A stretch of 64,000 nt of DNA, taken from positions 1 through 64,000 of the forward strand of contig CAMAQD010000017.1 of the NCBI GenBank assembly GCA_945860385.1. Direction: 5' to 3'. This document shows positions 55,479 to 63,855 of this stretch, piece by piece (positions within the stretch are counted from its first letter, which is position 1; each line of letters opens with the position of its first letter). Position numbers and translations under genes: made by a program. This DNA is from Flavobacterium psychrophilum. GTDB lineage: Bacteria > Bacteroidota > Bacteroidia > Flavobacteriales > Flavobacteriaceae. Under the pieces are notes generated by a model. The model worked only from the letters and a program-made list of their open reading frames with translations, was not told the origin of the DNA and searched no databases.

Positions 55479-56327
55479 ATGAAATACTATATCGTCATTC
55501 CGTCCTATAACGAAGAAGCATTTATCGCTTTGACTTTGCAATCTTTGATTTCGCAAAAGGTTTTGCCGTCAAAAATTGTTGTGGTTAATGACAATTCAAC
55601 AGATAAAACTGCCGAAATTGTTTTAGAATTCGCCAAAGAAAATCCGTTTATTACTTTAGTAAATAAAACATCTGAAAACATTCATTTACCCGGAAGCAAG
55701 GTGATTCAAGCTTTTCAAAAAGGTTTTGAAACCTTGGACGAGAATTATGATATTATTGTAAAACTCGACGCTGATTTGATTTTCCCTCCGAATTATTTTG
55801 AAACGGTAATCAAGCATTTTCAATCGGATTCCAAAATTGGAATGGCTGGTGGATTTTGTTACATCGAAAAAAATGGCGACTGGATTCTGGAAAATCTAAC
55901 CGACAAAGATCATATTCGTGGTGCCTTGAAAGCCTACAGAAAAGAATGTTTCCAACAAATTGGAGGATTGAAACCTGCAATGGGTTGGGATACCGTGGAC
56001 GAACTGCTTTGTAAATACTATAATTGGCAAGTCGTTACTGACGAAAGTTTACACGTAAAACACCTGAAACCAACAGGTGCAAATTACAATAAAACGGCAC
56101 GTTACAAACAAGGAGAAGCCTTTTATACCTTGGGCTACGGATTCTTTATTACTGCGATTGCTTCAGCAAAACTAGCGATGATGAAGAAAAAACCACTGCT
56201 TTTTTTAGATTATATACAAGGTTTTTGGAAAGCCAAATTGGATAAAAAACAAATATTAGTCAATCCAGAACAAGCAAAATTCATTCGAAAATACCGTTTG
56301 CATAAAATGAAGGCGAAATTGTTTTAA
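55479..56327 (+). CDS. Family 2 glycosyltransferase
   Basis: A 282-residue GT-A glycosyltransferase: YYIVIPSYNEEAFIALTLQS at the N-terminus, VVNDNSTDKTAEIV, then DIIVKLDADLIFPPNYFE with the metal-binding DxD-type Asp residues. The acceptor side has GWDTVDELLCKYYNW. It has no transmembrane anchor. Together with the preceding methyltransferase it probably decorates an envelope lipid or polysaccharide. Confidence 0.9.
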   Translation: MKYYIVIPSYNEEAFIALTLQSLISQKVLPSKIVVVNDNSTDKTAEIVLEFAKENPFITLVNKTSENIHLPGSKVIQAFQKGFETLDENYDIIVKLDADLIFPPNYFETVIKHFQSDSKIGMAGGFCYIEKNGDWILENLTDKDHIRGALKAYRKECFQQIGGLKPAMGWDTVDELLCKYYNWQVVTDESLHVKHLKPTGANYNKTARYKQGEAFYTLGYGFFITAIASAKLAMMKKKPLLFLDYIQGFWKAKLDKKQILVNPEQAKFIRKYRLHKMKAKLF

Positions 56328-56380
56328 TATTTCATCGCAGTGAAATTAAAAACAAAATCCAAAATTCCAACAAAATAGAG

Positions 56381-56388
56381 TATTTTTG
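56381..56388 (+). promoter_or_regulatory. -7 promoter element before the MlaEF-type genes
   Basis: TATTTTTG matches TAnnTTTG, 53 bases before the ATG at 56442. No -33 element was recognised. Confidence 0.35.
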
Positions 56389-56441
56389 CATACTTGTATT
56401 TTTGATTGAATACTGCAAATATTAAACTGAACACTCAAACA

Positions 56442-57188
56442 ATGATGCTCCTTCGTTATTTATCCCAAATTGGAAAATATTTCTTAATGTGGAAAGAAAT
56501 TTTCAGAAAACAGACGAAATGGTCTGTGATGAAAAATCTAATCTTCAAAGAAATTGATGAATTAATTATTGACTCATTGGGCATTGTAGCTTTCATTTCG
56601 GTGTTTGTTGGAGGTGTTGTCGCCATTCAAACGGCATTAAATTTGGACAACCCTTTAATCCCAAAAAACCTAATTGGTTATGCCACAAGAGAATCTGTAA
56701 TTTTAGAATTTTCACCGACCTTCATTTCGATTGTTATGGCTGGAAAAATGGGTTCGTTTATTACGTCAAGCATTGGTTCTATGAGAGTTACGGAACAAAT
56801 AGATGCTTTAGAAGTTATGGGGATAAACTCCTTAAACTACCTTGTTTTTCCAAAACTAATTGCGGTACTACTTTATCCATTTGTAATAGGAATTAGTATG
56901 TTTTTAGGCGTTTTTGGAGGCTATATTGCCACTGTTTACGGAGGTTTCGGGACAAGTACCGATTTTGTAGAAGGAGTCCAAAGTAATTTCATACCCTTTC
57001 ACGTCACCTACGCTTTTATTAAAACTTTTATTTTCGGAATACTTTTGGCATCTGTACCTTCATTTCACGGGTATTATATGAAAGGTGGTGCTCTTGAAGT
57101 AGGAAAAGCGAGCACCGTTGCCTTTGTTTGGACATCGGTTTTGATTATTTTTATGAATTATCTATTAACGCAATTACTTTTAACCTAA
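56442..57188 (+). CDS. MlaE/YrbE-family ABC transporter permease
   Basis: A 248-residue inner-membrane permease of the phospholipid-trafficking (Mla/MCE) type. It starts MMLLRYLSQIGKYFLMWKEI; the ATG at 56442 is preferred over a TTG at 56406 because this is the usual family N-terminus. Core motifs are FISVFVGGVVAIQTALNL, GKMGSFITSSIGSMRVTEQIDALEVMG and YLVFPKLIAVLLYPFV. The stop codon overlaps the ATG of the ATPase gene by one base. No MCE (MlaD) gene is nearby in this window. Confidence 0.92.
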   Translation: MMLLRYLSQIGKYFLMWKEIFRKQTKWSVMKNLIFKEIDELIIDSLGIVAFISVFVGGVVAIQTALNLDNPLIPKNLIGYATRESVILEFSPTFISIVMAGKMGSFITSSIGSMRVTEQIDALEVMGINSLNYLVFPKLIAVLLYPFVIGISMFLGVFGGYIATVYGGFGTSTDFVEGVQSNFIPFHVTYAFIKTFIFGILLASVPSFHGYYMKGGALEVGKASTVAFVWTSVLIIFMNYLLTQLLLT

Positions 57189-57949
57189 TGATAGAAATAA
57201 AAAACATAGAAAAATCATTTGGTGACACCAAGATTCTTAAAGGGGTTTCTACCATTTTTGAAACTGGTAAAACAAATTTAATTATCGGGAAAAGTGGTTC
57301 TGGAAAAACAGTTTTACTAAAATCATTACTCGGAATTCATACGCCCGAAGTCGGGACTATTTCTTTTGATGGTAGAATATATTCCGAACTTGACTCCAAT
57401 GAAAAACGAGAATTGAGAACTGAAATCGGTATGCTTTTTCAAGGTGGCGCTTTGTTTGATTCAATGACTGTCGAAGAAAATGTGGGTTTTCCGTTAAAAA
57501 TGTTTACTAATGACGACAAGCATAAAATTCAAGATCGAGTTGATTTTGTTTTGAAAAGAGTTGCATTATTTGATGCGCATCATAAATTACCTTCTGAAAT
57601 TTCAGGTGGAATGCAAAAACGGGTTGCCATTGCACGTGCGATTGTAAATAATCCTAAATATCTTTTTTGTGATGAGCCCAATTCGGGTTTGGACCCAAAT
57701 ACGGCTACATTAATTGATAATCTTATCAAAGAAATTACAGAAGAATACAACATCACAACTGTAATCAATACCCACGATATGAATTCGGTAATGGAAATTG
57801 GGGAGAATATTTTATTTTTGAAAGACGGACTTAAAGCTTGGGAAGGCACTAAAGAAGAAATTTTCAGGACTGATAACGAAGCCGTTGTTGACTTTGTCTA
57901 TTCCTCAAATTTATTCAAGAAGGTTCGAGAAGCCTATTTGAAAGAATAA
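57188..57949 (+). CDS. MlaF-type ABC transporter ATP-binding protein
   Basis: A 253-residue ATPase partner of the preceding permease. Walker A is GKSGSGKT (34-41), Q-loop MLFQGGALFD, signature SGGMQKRVAIARAI, Walker B YLFCDEPNSGLDP, and H-loop VINTHD. The ATG at 57188 overlaps the permease stop (TAATG), implying translational coupling; the longer frame from 57128 runs inside the permease and is rejected. It powers lipid movement between membranes. Confidence 0.93.
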   Translation: MIEIKNIEKSFGDTKILKGVSTIFETGKTNLIIGKSGSGKTVLLKSLLGIHTPEVGTISFDGRIYSELDSNEKRELRTEIGMLFQGGALFDSMTVEENVGFPLKMFTNDDKHKIQDRVDFVLKRVALFDAHHKLPSEISGGMQKRVAIARAIVNNPKYLFCDEPNSGLDPNTATLIDNLIKEITEEYNITTVINTHDMNSVMEIGENILFLKDGLKAWEGTKEEIFRTDNEAVVDFVYSSNLFKKVREAYLKE

Positions 57950-57961
57950 AAAAAGCGAAAA

Positions 57962-59023
57962 TTAATTCGCTTTAAGTTGGTTCACAATGCCTTTTATCTC
58001 TTGCTCTTTACTTTTTGGATAAATCAGCAAAACATTGTCTTTATCTACAATTATAAAATCTTCCAAACCGTCAATGATTACCAATTTATCTTTGGCAGTA
58101 CTAATGATGTTGCTGGAGGAATTTTTCAATAAAACAGTTGCATTTACTACTGCATTATTATTATCGTCTTTATCTAATTTTTCGTGCAATGAACCCCAAG
58201 TTCCAAGGTCATTCCAATCGAAAGTAGCGGGAAGAACATAGACATTTTTGGCACTTTCCATCACGGCATAATCTATAGAAACATTTTCCGCTAAGGCATA
58301 ATTTTCTTCTATAAATGTTTTTTCGGCAGTTGTATTATAACTTTCCAAACCTTTAAGGAATAAGGCATTCATTTGCGGTTGAAACTTTTCGAAAGCTTCG
58401 GTGATCGATTTGGCACTCCAAATAAAAATACCACCATTCCACAAGAAATTACCACTTTTCAAAAACGATTTTGCCGTTTCATAATCCGGTTTTTCACGAA
58501 ATTGAGACACTTTTTTTATTGGATTGGCATCTGATTTATCATATTCAATATAACCAAAACCAGTGTTTGGAAATGTAGGTTGAATTCCGAGTGTCATCAA
58601 CGCATTTTCTTTCGAACAAAAATCGAAACATTGCTGTAAATTGGCAGAAAAAGTAGTTTCGTCTTCTATCCAATGATCACTTGGTGCCACCACCATAACG
58701 GCATCGGGATTTTGTTTTTGAATTTTTAGAGCCGCGTATAAAATACAAGGAGCTGTATTTCGCATTGCTGGTTCTAGCAAAACCTGCTCTTGCTTAACCA
58801 TTGGCAATTGCTCTAAAACGATAGAATTGTATTTCTCATTCGTTAAAATCAAAATATTTTCTACTGGAATCAATTTTGATAATCTACTGAAAGTCTTTTG
58901 AATTAAAGTATCGCCAGCGCCCAACATATCGTGAAATTGTTTTGGAAATTCTGCTGTGCTTACTGGCCAAAAACGGGATCCTACTCCACCAGCCATCAAT
59001 ATTGCGTAATAATTTTTGTTCAT
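57962..59023 (-). CDS. manC: Mannose-1-phosphate guanylyltransferase
   Basis: A 353-residue nucleotidyltransferase making GDP-mannose from GTP and mannose 1-phosphate. The pyrophosphorylase loop AILMAGGVGSRFWPVS is near the start; PSDHWIED and FREKPDYETAKSFL follow, and the C-terminus ends with a beta-helix-type tail without the isomerase domain of ManC/AlgA fusions. The ATG at 59023 is preferred over an in-frame codon at 59050. GDP-mannose would feed surface glycans. Confidence 0.92.
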   Translation of the reverse strand: MNKNYYAILMAGGVGSRFWPVSTAEFPKQFHDMLGAGDTLIQKTFSRLSKLIPVENILILTNEKYNSIVLEQLPMVKQEQVLLEPAMRNTAPCILYAALKIQKQNPDAVMVVAPSDHWIEDETTFSANLQQCFDFCSKENALMTLGIQPTFPNTGFGYIEYDKSDANPIKKVSQFREKPDYETAKSFLKSGNFLWNGGIFIWSAKSITEAFEKFQPQMNALFLKGLESYNTTAEKTFIEENYALAENVSIDYAVMESAKNVYVLPATFDWNDLGTWGSLHEKLDKDDNNNAVVNATVLLKNSSSNIISTAKDKLVIIDGLEDFIIVDKDNVLLIYPKSKEQEIKGIVNQLKAN

Positions 59024-59065
59024 AGTAGTTGTGTATTTTAGCAATCTCATTTTTTAATACTGCTG

Positions 59066-59073
59066 CAAATATA
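59066..59073 (-). promoter_or_regulatory. -7 promoter element before manC
   Basis: Minus strand TATATTTG is a perfect TAnnTTTG match, 42 bases before the manC ATG and just past the SprT stop codon. It suggests manC can be transcribed separately from the gene upstream. Confidence 0.4.
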
Positions 59074-59074
59074 A

Positions 59075-59674
59075 TCAACTTGGCAACAACTCCACCTCAG
59101 CATTTGGATTAAAAAGATAAGTTCGCCCAGAACTTACCTCAACACATTCGTATCGTTTGGTTCGTAAAGCTCCTTTTTTGAAAATCTTTCCGTTATGAAT
59201 TCTAAAAATACTGCCGAAAGGAATTTCGAAAATATGGTTTTTGTTATTTTGAACATCAAACTGTTTGAGTGCCAATGATAATGTAGCATCAGTGTCGCTA
59301 CTAGCAGAAGGATTCTTGAAATGCCGGGCCAATAATGGCAATAAATGATTGGGGAAAATCTCGGGACGAATAAACGGAATCATCAATCGCTGAAAGGAAT
59401 ATTTCCACTCATTGCCATGTGGTTTTATATCTCTACCAAATTTTTCGAAAGCCACTAAATGCGAAATTTCGTGAATCAGCGTAATCAAAAATTTGTATTT
59501 ATTCAGGCTGGCATTTACGGTAATTTCGTGTTTTCCGCTCAAACCTTTTCGATAATCACCGTGACGCGTTACGCGTTCATTCACAATTTTGAGATGCACT
59601 TGATTGACAACAATCAACTCAAAAATTGGTTTCACGGCGTGTTCCGGGATATATTTTGATAAGGTTTCGCTCAA
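59075..59674 (-). CDS. SprT-like domain zinc metalloprotease-type protein
   Basis: A 199-residue protein with the SprT signature: HEISHLVAFEKFGRDIKPHGNEWKYSF, with HExxH and the downstream His. The C-terminal part (IFRIHNGKIFKKGALRTKRYECVEV, TYLFNPNAEVELL) is the zinc-ribbon-less version common in Bacteroidota. SprT proteins are related to the DNA-protein-crosslink protease Spartan, but the bacterial role is unproven. Confidence 0.88.
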   Translation of the reverse strand: MSETLSKYIPEHAVKPIFELIVVNQVHLKIVNERVTRHGDYRKGLSGKHEITVNASLNKYKFLITLIHEISHLVAFEKFGRDIKPHGNEWKYSFQRLMIPFIRPEIFPNHLLPLLARHFKNPSASSDTDATLSLALKQFDVQNNKNHIFEIPFGSIFRIHNGKIFKKGALRTKRYECVEVSSGRTYLFNPNAEVELLPS

Positions 59675-59745
59675 AATTAGTTAGGAGTTATTGGTTTATG
59701 GGTTAGACGTTTAACAAATAACGCTTAACCGCTTAACTTTACTGG

Positions 59746-60423
59746 CTACGGATTCGTAGATGAAACTTGCAATACTTTTCCGTTGTAATATTTATTCCCC
59801 GTTAGGGCAAAATCGAAAATATAATTGGCCATATCTTTTGCAGAAATTGGTGCTTCATAACCCGGAAATGCTTCTTGCAACATTTCGGTTTGAACAGCTC
59901 CAAGTGCCAAAACGTTAAATGAAATTCCTTTTTCTTTATACTCTTCAGCCAGTAATTCTGACAAAGTAATTACTGCGCCTTTACTGGAACTGTAGGCTGC
60001 TAATCCAGCGAATTTAAGGCTTCCTTGAATTCCGCCCATCGAACTTATGGTAACCACGTGACTACCTTTTTGCAAATACGGCAAGCATACCCGAGTCAAA
60101 TTGGCCACGCCAAAAACGTTTACTTTATAAATATTTTCAAAATCTTCTTGTGAAGTTTCCGAAAAAGGCTTCAGTAACAAACTTCCAGCGCTATGGATGA
60201 TTATATCCACTTTTTTCCAGGAATGAGAAAGAAAATTTTCCACTTTCTGCATTTCATCTTCATTAGATAAATCGATGGACAGGCAAGTGATATTTTGATT
60301 TTCGATAAGGGCTTGAGGGGTTTTTCTGGAAATGGCTAATACCTGATGACCAGCGTTAGCAAACTGCAGTGCTAGCTCGTAACCAATTCCTCTTGAAGTT
60401 CCTGTGATGATGATGTTTTTCAT
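59746..60423 (-). CDS. Short-chain dehydrogenase/reductase
   Basis: A 225-residue SDR. Cofactor loop is TGTSRGIGYELALQFA, catalytic Ser lies in VVTISSMGG and the Tyr-Lys pair in AAYSSSKGAV. NVFGVANLTRVCLP supplies the conserved Asn. No Asp follows the second strand to enforce NAD, so NADP(H) is likely (Ser-Arg-Lys follow). Substrate unknown. Single gene, preceded by an ACAGATT-type intergenic repeat. Confidence 0.9.
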   Translation of the reverse strand: MKNIIITGTSRGIGYELALQFANAGHQVLAISRKTPQALIENQNITCLSIDLSNEDEMQKVENFLSHSWKKVDIIIHSAGSLLLKPFSETSQEDFENIYKVNVFGVANLTRVCLPYLQKGSHVVTISSMGGIQGSLKFAGLAAYSSSKGAVITLSELLAEEYKEKGISFNVLALGAVQTEMLQEAFPGYEAPISAKDMANYIFDFALTGNKYYNGKVLQVSSTNP

Positions 60424-60459
60424 TCAGCGAAAATAAGCAAAATCTTTAAAAAAAGTTAG

Positions 60460-60524
60460 CCACAGATTCACAGATTTTAAAAAATGATTTCTTTATAAAA
60501 ACATCAGCAGATTTATTCTGTGTA
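60460..60524. repeat. ACAGATT-type intergenic repeat between SDR and LysE-like genes
   Basis: CACAGATTCACAGATTTT (60461-60478) is followed by CAGCAGATTTATTCTGTG (60505-60522), partly complementary. It resembles the purK-purE element at 36101-36157 and the ACACAGATT at 30451-30459. The repeat overlaps the very end of the LysE-like gene. Confidence 0.5.
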
Positions 60525-61163
60525 AATTCTAAAATACTTTTTATACACTTTAAATCCTTGAAAAACTGCCAAGGCAACAAAAAACAAAGGAATCAATATT
60601 GGAATAATCCATTTAGAATAATCAAGTATTTTTTGAGATAATGAATCCAATAAAATAATGACTAAAAGCATCCCAAAAAAAGTCCCGACTAAAGTCCCGA
60701 AAATATAATAAAATTTAAGCTTTTGGACTAATGAAATAGATTTAGCATTCAATAAATACAAATTCCAACCCATCCAAAATGGTATTTGAAGAAAATTTAA
60801 TCCACATAAAACCATCCCGATAAAGAAGGGAGAATATTGAACATAATTTTCCAAATAATTATGTGCTTCAACCGTCTGATTGGAATTTACGTAAAACAGG
60901 AAAGCAATCAGTAAAAGAACAAAGATAGCAAAATAATCAATTGACTTCACTAATTTTATATTTTCTGACAATTGGTTGGCGAAGATAACGGTGAAATAAA
61001 TCACAATAGCTTCTACTAAAATCACTCCCAATAAATAAAAAATTAATGAATTTATCCCTAATTCAGAAATAATTTCAACCCCAATAATATTCAAATAGCC
61101 TAAAGGAAGCGAACCTAGAAAGCTTACCAAAAAACCAAAGAATATATTTTTTAATGCTTTCAT
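60513..61163 (-). CDS. LysE-like six-helix membrane transporter
   Basis: A 216-residue protein with about six transmembrane segments. The N-terminal FLVSFLGSLPLGYLNIIGVEI resembles the start of LysE-family exporters (amino acid and metabolite efflux). The middle (GMVLCGLNFLQIPFWMGWNLYLL) and C-terminal helices fit. It is the last of four genes packed tightly on the minus strand (gap three bases to the ATP-grasp gene), so it may export the product of that enzyme; this is inference. Confidence 0.7.
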   Translation of the reverse strand: MKALKNIFFGFLVSFLGSLPLGYLNIIGVEIISELGINSLIFYLLGVILVEAIVIYFTVIFANQLSENIKLVKSIDYFAIFVLLLIAFLFYVNSNQTVEAHNYLENYVQYSPFFIGMVLCGLNFLQIPFWMGWNLYLLNAKSISLVQKLKFYYIFGTLVGTFFGMLLVIILLDSLSQKILDYSKWIIPILIPLFFVALAVFQGFKVYKKYFRIYTE

Positions 61164-61166
61164 TGG

Positions 61167-62201
61167 CTAAAAATTAATAATCTTTTTGCTTTGCTTTAAA
61201 TGCAATCTGTACTCTTTCATTCCTTCTTTATGTGACAAATATGGAATTCCGTTTTCGTGATTTTGCACACTTATTTCAAACATAAAACTAATGTGTTTGG
61301 CCAATTCTCTCCAAGCAAAAAACAGGGAATGTCTTGGGTCGTAAATGTGCGTCGGTTCGCTGGCAGCTCCATTCAATTCTACCACAGCGAAATTCTCACC
61401 TAGTTCTAATTCTTCCCAAGTGCTGTACATAACATCCAATCTTCCGAAGTAAAAACCTTGGATTTGCAAACACATTTCATTTATGGTTTTAGTCAATTTT
61501 GGACTTATCCAATGGCTTCCATCAATAAATTTAGCGCCACGAGCGTGATTGCCGTAAGGAACCAAATTTAGTTTTTCTCCTTTGGGCAAAACATTCGATA
61601 ATTCCGTTCCATATTCGAGTATTAAAGTTTTCAACTGCAATTCGTAACGCGGATTTCGCTTGATCAATTCTTCGGTGGTCGAAACTCCATCACCTGTAAC
61701 AATTAGGAATTCTTTGGAAACAATTCCAGTAATTTTGCCCGTTTTTTCATTTGGATAACGCACATAAAAAATCCCGACTTCATTTTCGAAAGGAATTAAA
61801 TCTTGAACCAAATAATCGAAATTAGCTTTATCATTATAGGAAAGTAATTCCTGTACATTATGAATTTTTTTTACGGCAGAACCTCGCAATCCTATGTCAG
61901 GTTTAGCGATAAAAGGATATTGTATTCCTGAAATTTGAATTGTTTTTAGCATTTCTTCCAATGGGGTTCCTTCAATAATCAATGCGGTTTTGGGATAATA
62001 TTGTTGTGGAATAAGGTTATAAATGGCTTTTTTGGACTCCATTATAAATCCTCCATTTTTTATGGTTGGATTGGAAGCATTAAAAAAGAATAGCGACTTT
62101 GCTTTGATGGAATAAAATATCCAAAGAAAATAGATGGGAATATAAACCACCTGAAAAGGCCAATATTCCCAGTGAATGAGCTTGTGAAAAAATAGTTTCA
62201 A
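61167..62201 (-). CDS. ATP-grasp protein with a hydrophobic N-terminus
   Basis: A 344-residue ATP-grasp enzyme of the D-Ala-D-Ala-ligase fold. YPFIAKPDIGLRGSAVKKI carries the first ATP-binding Lys and Gly loop, DYLVQDLIPFENEVGIFYV the second, GRLDVMYSTWEELE the Asp, and VVELNGAASEP the Mg-binding Glu and Asn. Residues about 1-35 are hydrophobic (YWPFQVVYIPIYFLWIFYSI), indicating membrane association. ATP-grasp ligases join a carboxylate to an amine; the substrate is unknown. Four-base gap to the NRDE gene upstream. Confidence 0.82.
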   Translation of the reverse strand: MKLFFHKLIHWEYWPFQVVYIPIYFLWIFYSIKAKSLFFFNASNPTIKNGGFIMESKKAIYNLIPQQYYPKTALIIEGTPLEEMLKTIQISGIQYPFIAKPDIGLRGSAVKKIHNVQELLSYNDKANFDYLVQDLIPFENEVGIFYVRYPNEKTGKITGIVSKEFLIVTGDGVSTTEELIKRNPRYELQLKTLILEYGTELSNVLPKGEKLNLVPYGNHARGAKFIDGSHWISPKLTKTINEMCLQIQGFYFGRLDVMYSTWEELELGENFAVVELNGAASEPTHIYDPRHSLFFAWRELAKHISFMFEISVQNHENGIPYLSHKEGMKEYRLHLKQSKKIINF

Positions 62202-62205
62202 ATTA

Positions 62206-62916
62206 TTAAATTATTATGAAAGAAGTTTCGAAATCCTCTTTTGCTATCAAATCGCAATGCAATATAGCTACTTTATTTTTTTCTGTCACAGATTGCGTAA
62301 TACTCAAGGTTTTCAATTCCTCGTTGCGATTGATAACCAAACCATTTTCTTGATTTTCGGCTTCGGTGTACTGATGAAAATGAAGCATTTCCTGTTCTGA
62401 AACTCCAGGATTTGTTGCTAAAAATGTATAAAACCAGTTGGAGCGACTTTCTCTAATTTCCTTTGAATACAAAGTTGCCGAAGACCAAACGTAATTTTTA
62501 GTAGTATCCAAAGCCGTCGTTTCTTTATCGTTTCCATTCCATTGCAATTGAAAAAGTTCGTTGTCTTGGAATAAAACCAAAGTAAAAGGTTCGATATTTT
62601 CTAAATCAATTTCTTGCCAAAAATCTTTTGGCGATACGCTTGAAATAATATCTAAAACAATCAAACCACGGCTTTTCCGATACGGAAGTACCACTTTGTG
62701 TTTTACATTGGCACCATTCAGCAAAACCAGAATTGTTCCAGATTCATCAACGGCAAACCAAGTCCCACCTGCTTTTGGATCCTTAGGGAAAATGATGCTT
62801 TTGTTGTTTATGAAATAATTTTTGGGTTCAATAGCACTGGGCCTAATGACTTTTTCATCTCGATTTGAAGTAATGATGGTTTTGCCATTTGTAGTAACGA
62901 AACTTACTGTACACAT
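62206..62916 (-). CDS. NRDE/TANGO2-family protein
   Basis: A 236-residue protein starting MCTVSFVTTNGKTIITSNRDE: Cys2 and the NRDE motif define the TANGO2 family, which has an Ntn-hydrolase-like fold. AGGTWFAVDESG and VLLNGANVKHK are further landmarks. Removal of Met1 would leave a catalytic N-terminal Cys, but activity is not proven. The gene overlaps the DinB-like gene by 13 bases, so the two are translated together. Confidence 0.88.
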   Translation of the reverse strand: MCTVSFVTTNGKTIITSNRDEKVIRPSAIEPKNYFINNKSIIFPKDPKAGGTWFAVDESGTILVLLNGANVKHKVVLPYRKSRGLIVLDIISSVSPKDFWQEIDLENIEPFTLVLFQDNELFQLQWNGNDKETTALDTTKNYVWSSATLYSKEIRESRSNWFYTFLATNPGVSEQEMLHFHQYTEAENQENGLVINRNEELKTLSITQSVTEKNKVAILHCDLIAKEDFETSFIII

Positions 62917-63392
62917 TGCTTTCTGTATTCGATAGTGGAACGTGCAACACCAAAATTCTCATCGATTGTAATTGTAGCATTTTGTAAAATTGCCACTTTT
63001 ATTAAAGCCTGATGATGAATACAATGTTCTAAGTTATATAACAATTCTCGGTGATAGTTACTTTCAATTAAGAGTTCTTCCTTATCAATAATTTGTTTCA
63101 ATTGCAGCTTTTTATTAGGTTTTTCTATTTGGTTTAAAATGCCAGCAATACATTCACTAGCGAAACCCGAATTGGTTTGAATTAAATGATCTCTCTTACG
63201 ATTATCATAATTAACAATCCCCTTTTCATACTGATTTTCTAAACATTGGAACATTTCAATAATATGACGCGTATGCTCACCAATAGTAGCATTACTCAAG
63301 TCATTACAAGGAAAACAATACTCAATATCGGAAAGTTTCGATACTAAATTGGATAATTCACTTAGTGTTTTTTGGATAGCAGGAATGAGCAT
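62904..63392 (-). CDS. DinB-like four-helix-bundle protein
   Basis: A 162-residue protein with the DinB metal-site pattern: GEHTRHIIEMFQCL in helix 2 and LEHCIHHQALIKVAI in helix 3, supplying three His ligands. DinB-like proteins act as thiol-dependent transferases or hydrolases in some cases; the true substrate is unknown. First gene of the unit DinB-NRDE-ATP-grasp-LysE-like. Confidence 0.8.
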   Translation of the reverse strand: MLIPAIQKTLSELSNLVSKLSDIEYCFPCNDLSNATIGEHTRHIIEMFQCLENQYEKGIVNYDNRKRDHLIQTNSGFASECIAGILNQIEKPNKKLQLKQIIDKEELLIESNYHRELLYNLEHCIHHQALIKVAILQNATITIDENFGVARSTIEYRKQCVQ

Positions 63393-63449
63393 AAATAGGT
63401 GGTTATTTATTTGTTTCTATATATACGTTTTAAATCGAATTTTAGATGT

Positions 63450-63839
63450 TTATAGTTTCAAACGTAATAAATCTCGAATTTTATTCTTTTGATTAAACAC
63501 CAAAATCAAACAGCAGATGAAAGTGACTATGGCCAATACAAACAAGGTTCCACCATCATTTTGTACCACAATACCCAACACAAATATATGAGAAAAAATA
63601 GCACCCGTCATCGTTCCTAGTGCTAAAATCGATCCTAAAAGTGCCGTTCTTGGAATTAAAATCAAAATTGAAGCAATTAATTCAACAATTCCCGAACCAA
63701 TTCTACCCACAGGTTCTACACCTAAAGTTTGGAAAATATAAATACTTTCTTCAGCTGCGGTAAATTTAAAAAATAAAGTTTGCACTAGGATTCCGACTGC
63801 TATAAGCTTAACAATCCAAATAAATAAAGGGTTATTCAT
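63450..63839 (-). CDS. DoxX-like small membrane protein
   Basis: A 129-residue protein with four hydrophobic segments (IWIVKLIAVGILVQTLFFKF, GRIGSGIVELIASILILIP, ALLGSILALGTMTGAIFSH, TLFVLAIVTFICCLIL), typical of the DoxX/DoxD-like family. Members are linked to quinone or thiol redox at the membrane. It follows the YHS-type gene on the minus strand by 16 bases, so they are co-transcribed. Confidence 0.82.
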   Translation of the reverse strand: MNNPLFIWIVKLIAVGILVQTLFFKFTAAEESIYIFQTLGVEPVGRIGSGIVELIASILILIPRTALLGSILALGTMTGAIFSHIFVLGIVVQNDGGTLFVLAIVTFICCLILVFNQKNKIRDLLRLKL

Positions 63840-63855
63840 TATATTAAAATTTAAA

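Noticed and set aside
57128..57187. Upstream start of the MlaF-type ATPase inside the permease gene
   Set aside because: The family N-terminus MIEIKNIEKSFGD begins at 57188 and overlaps the permease stop in the usual coupled way.
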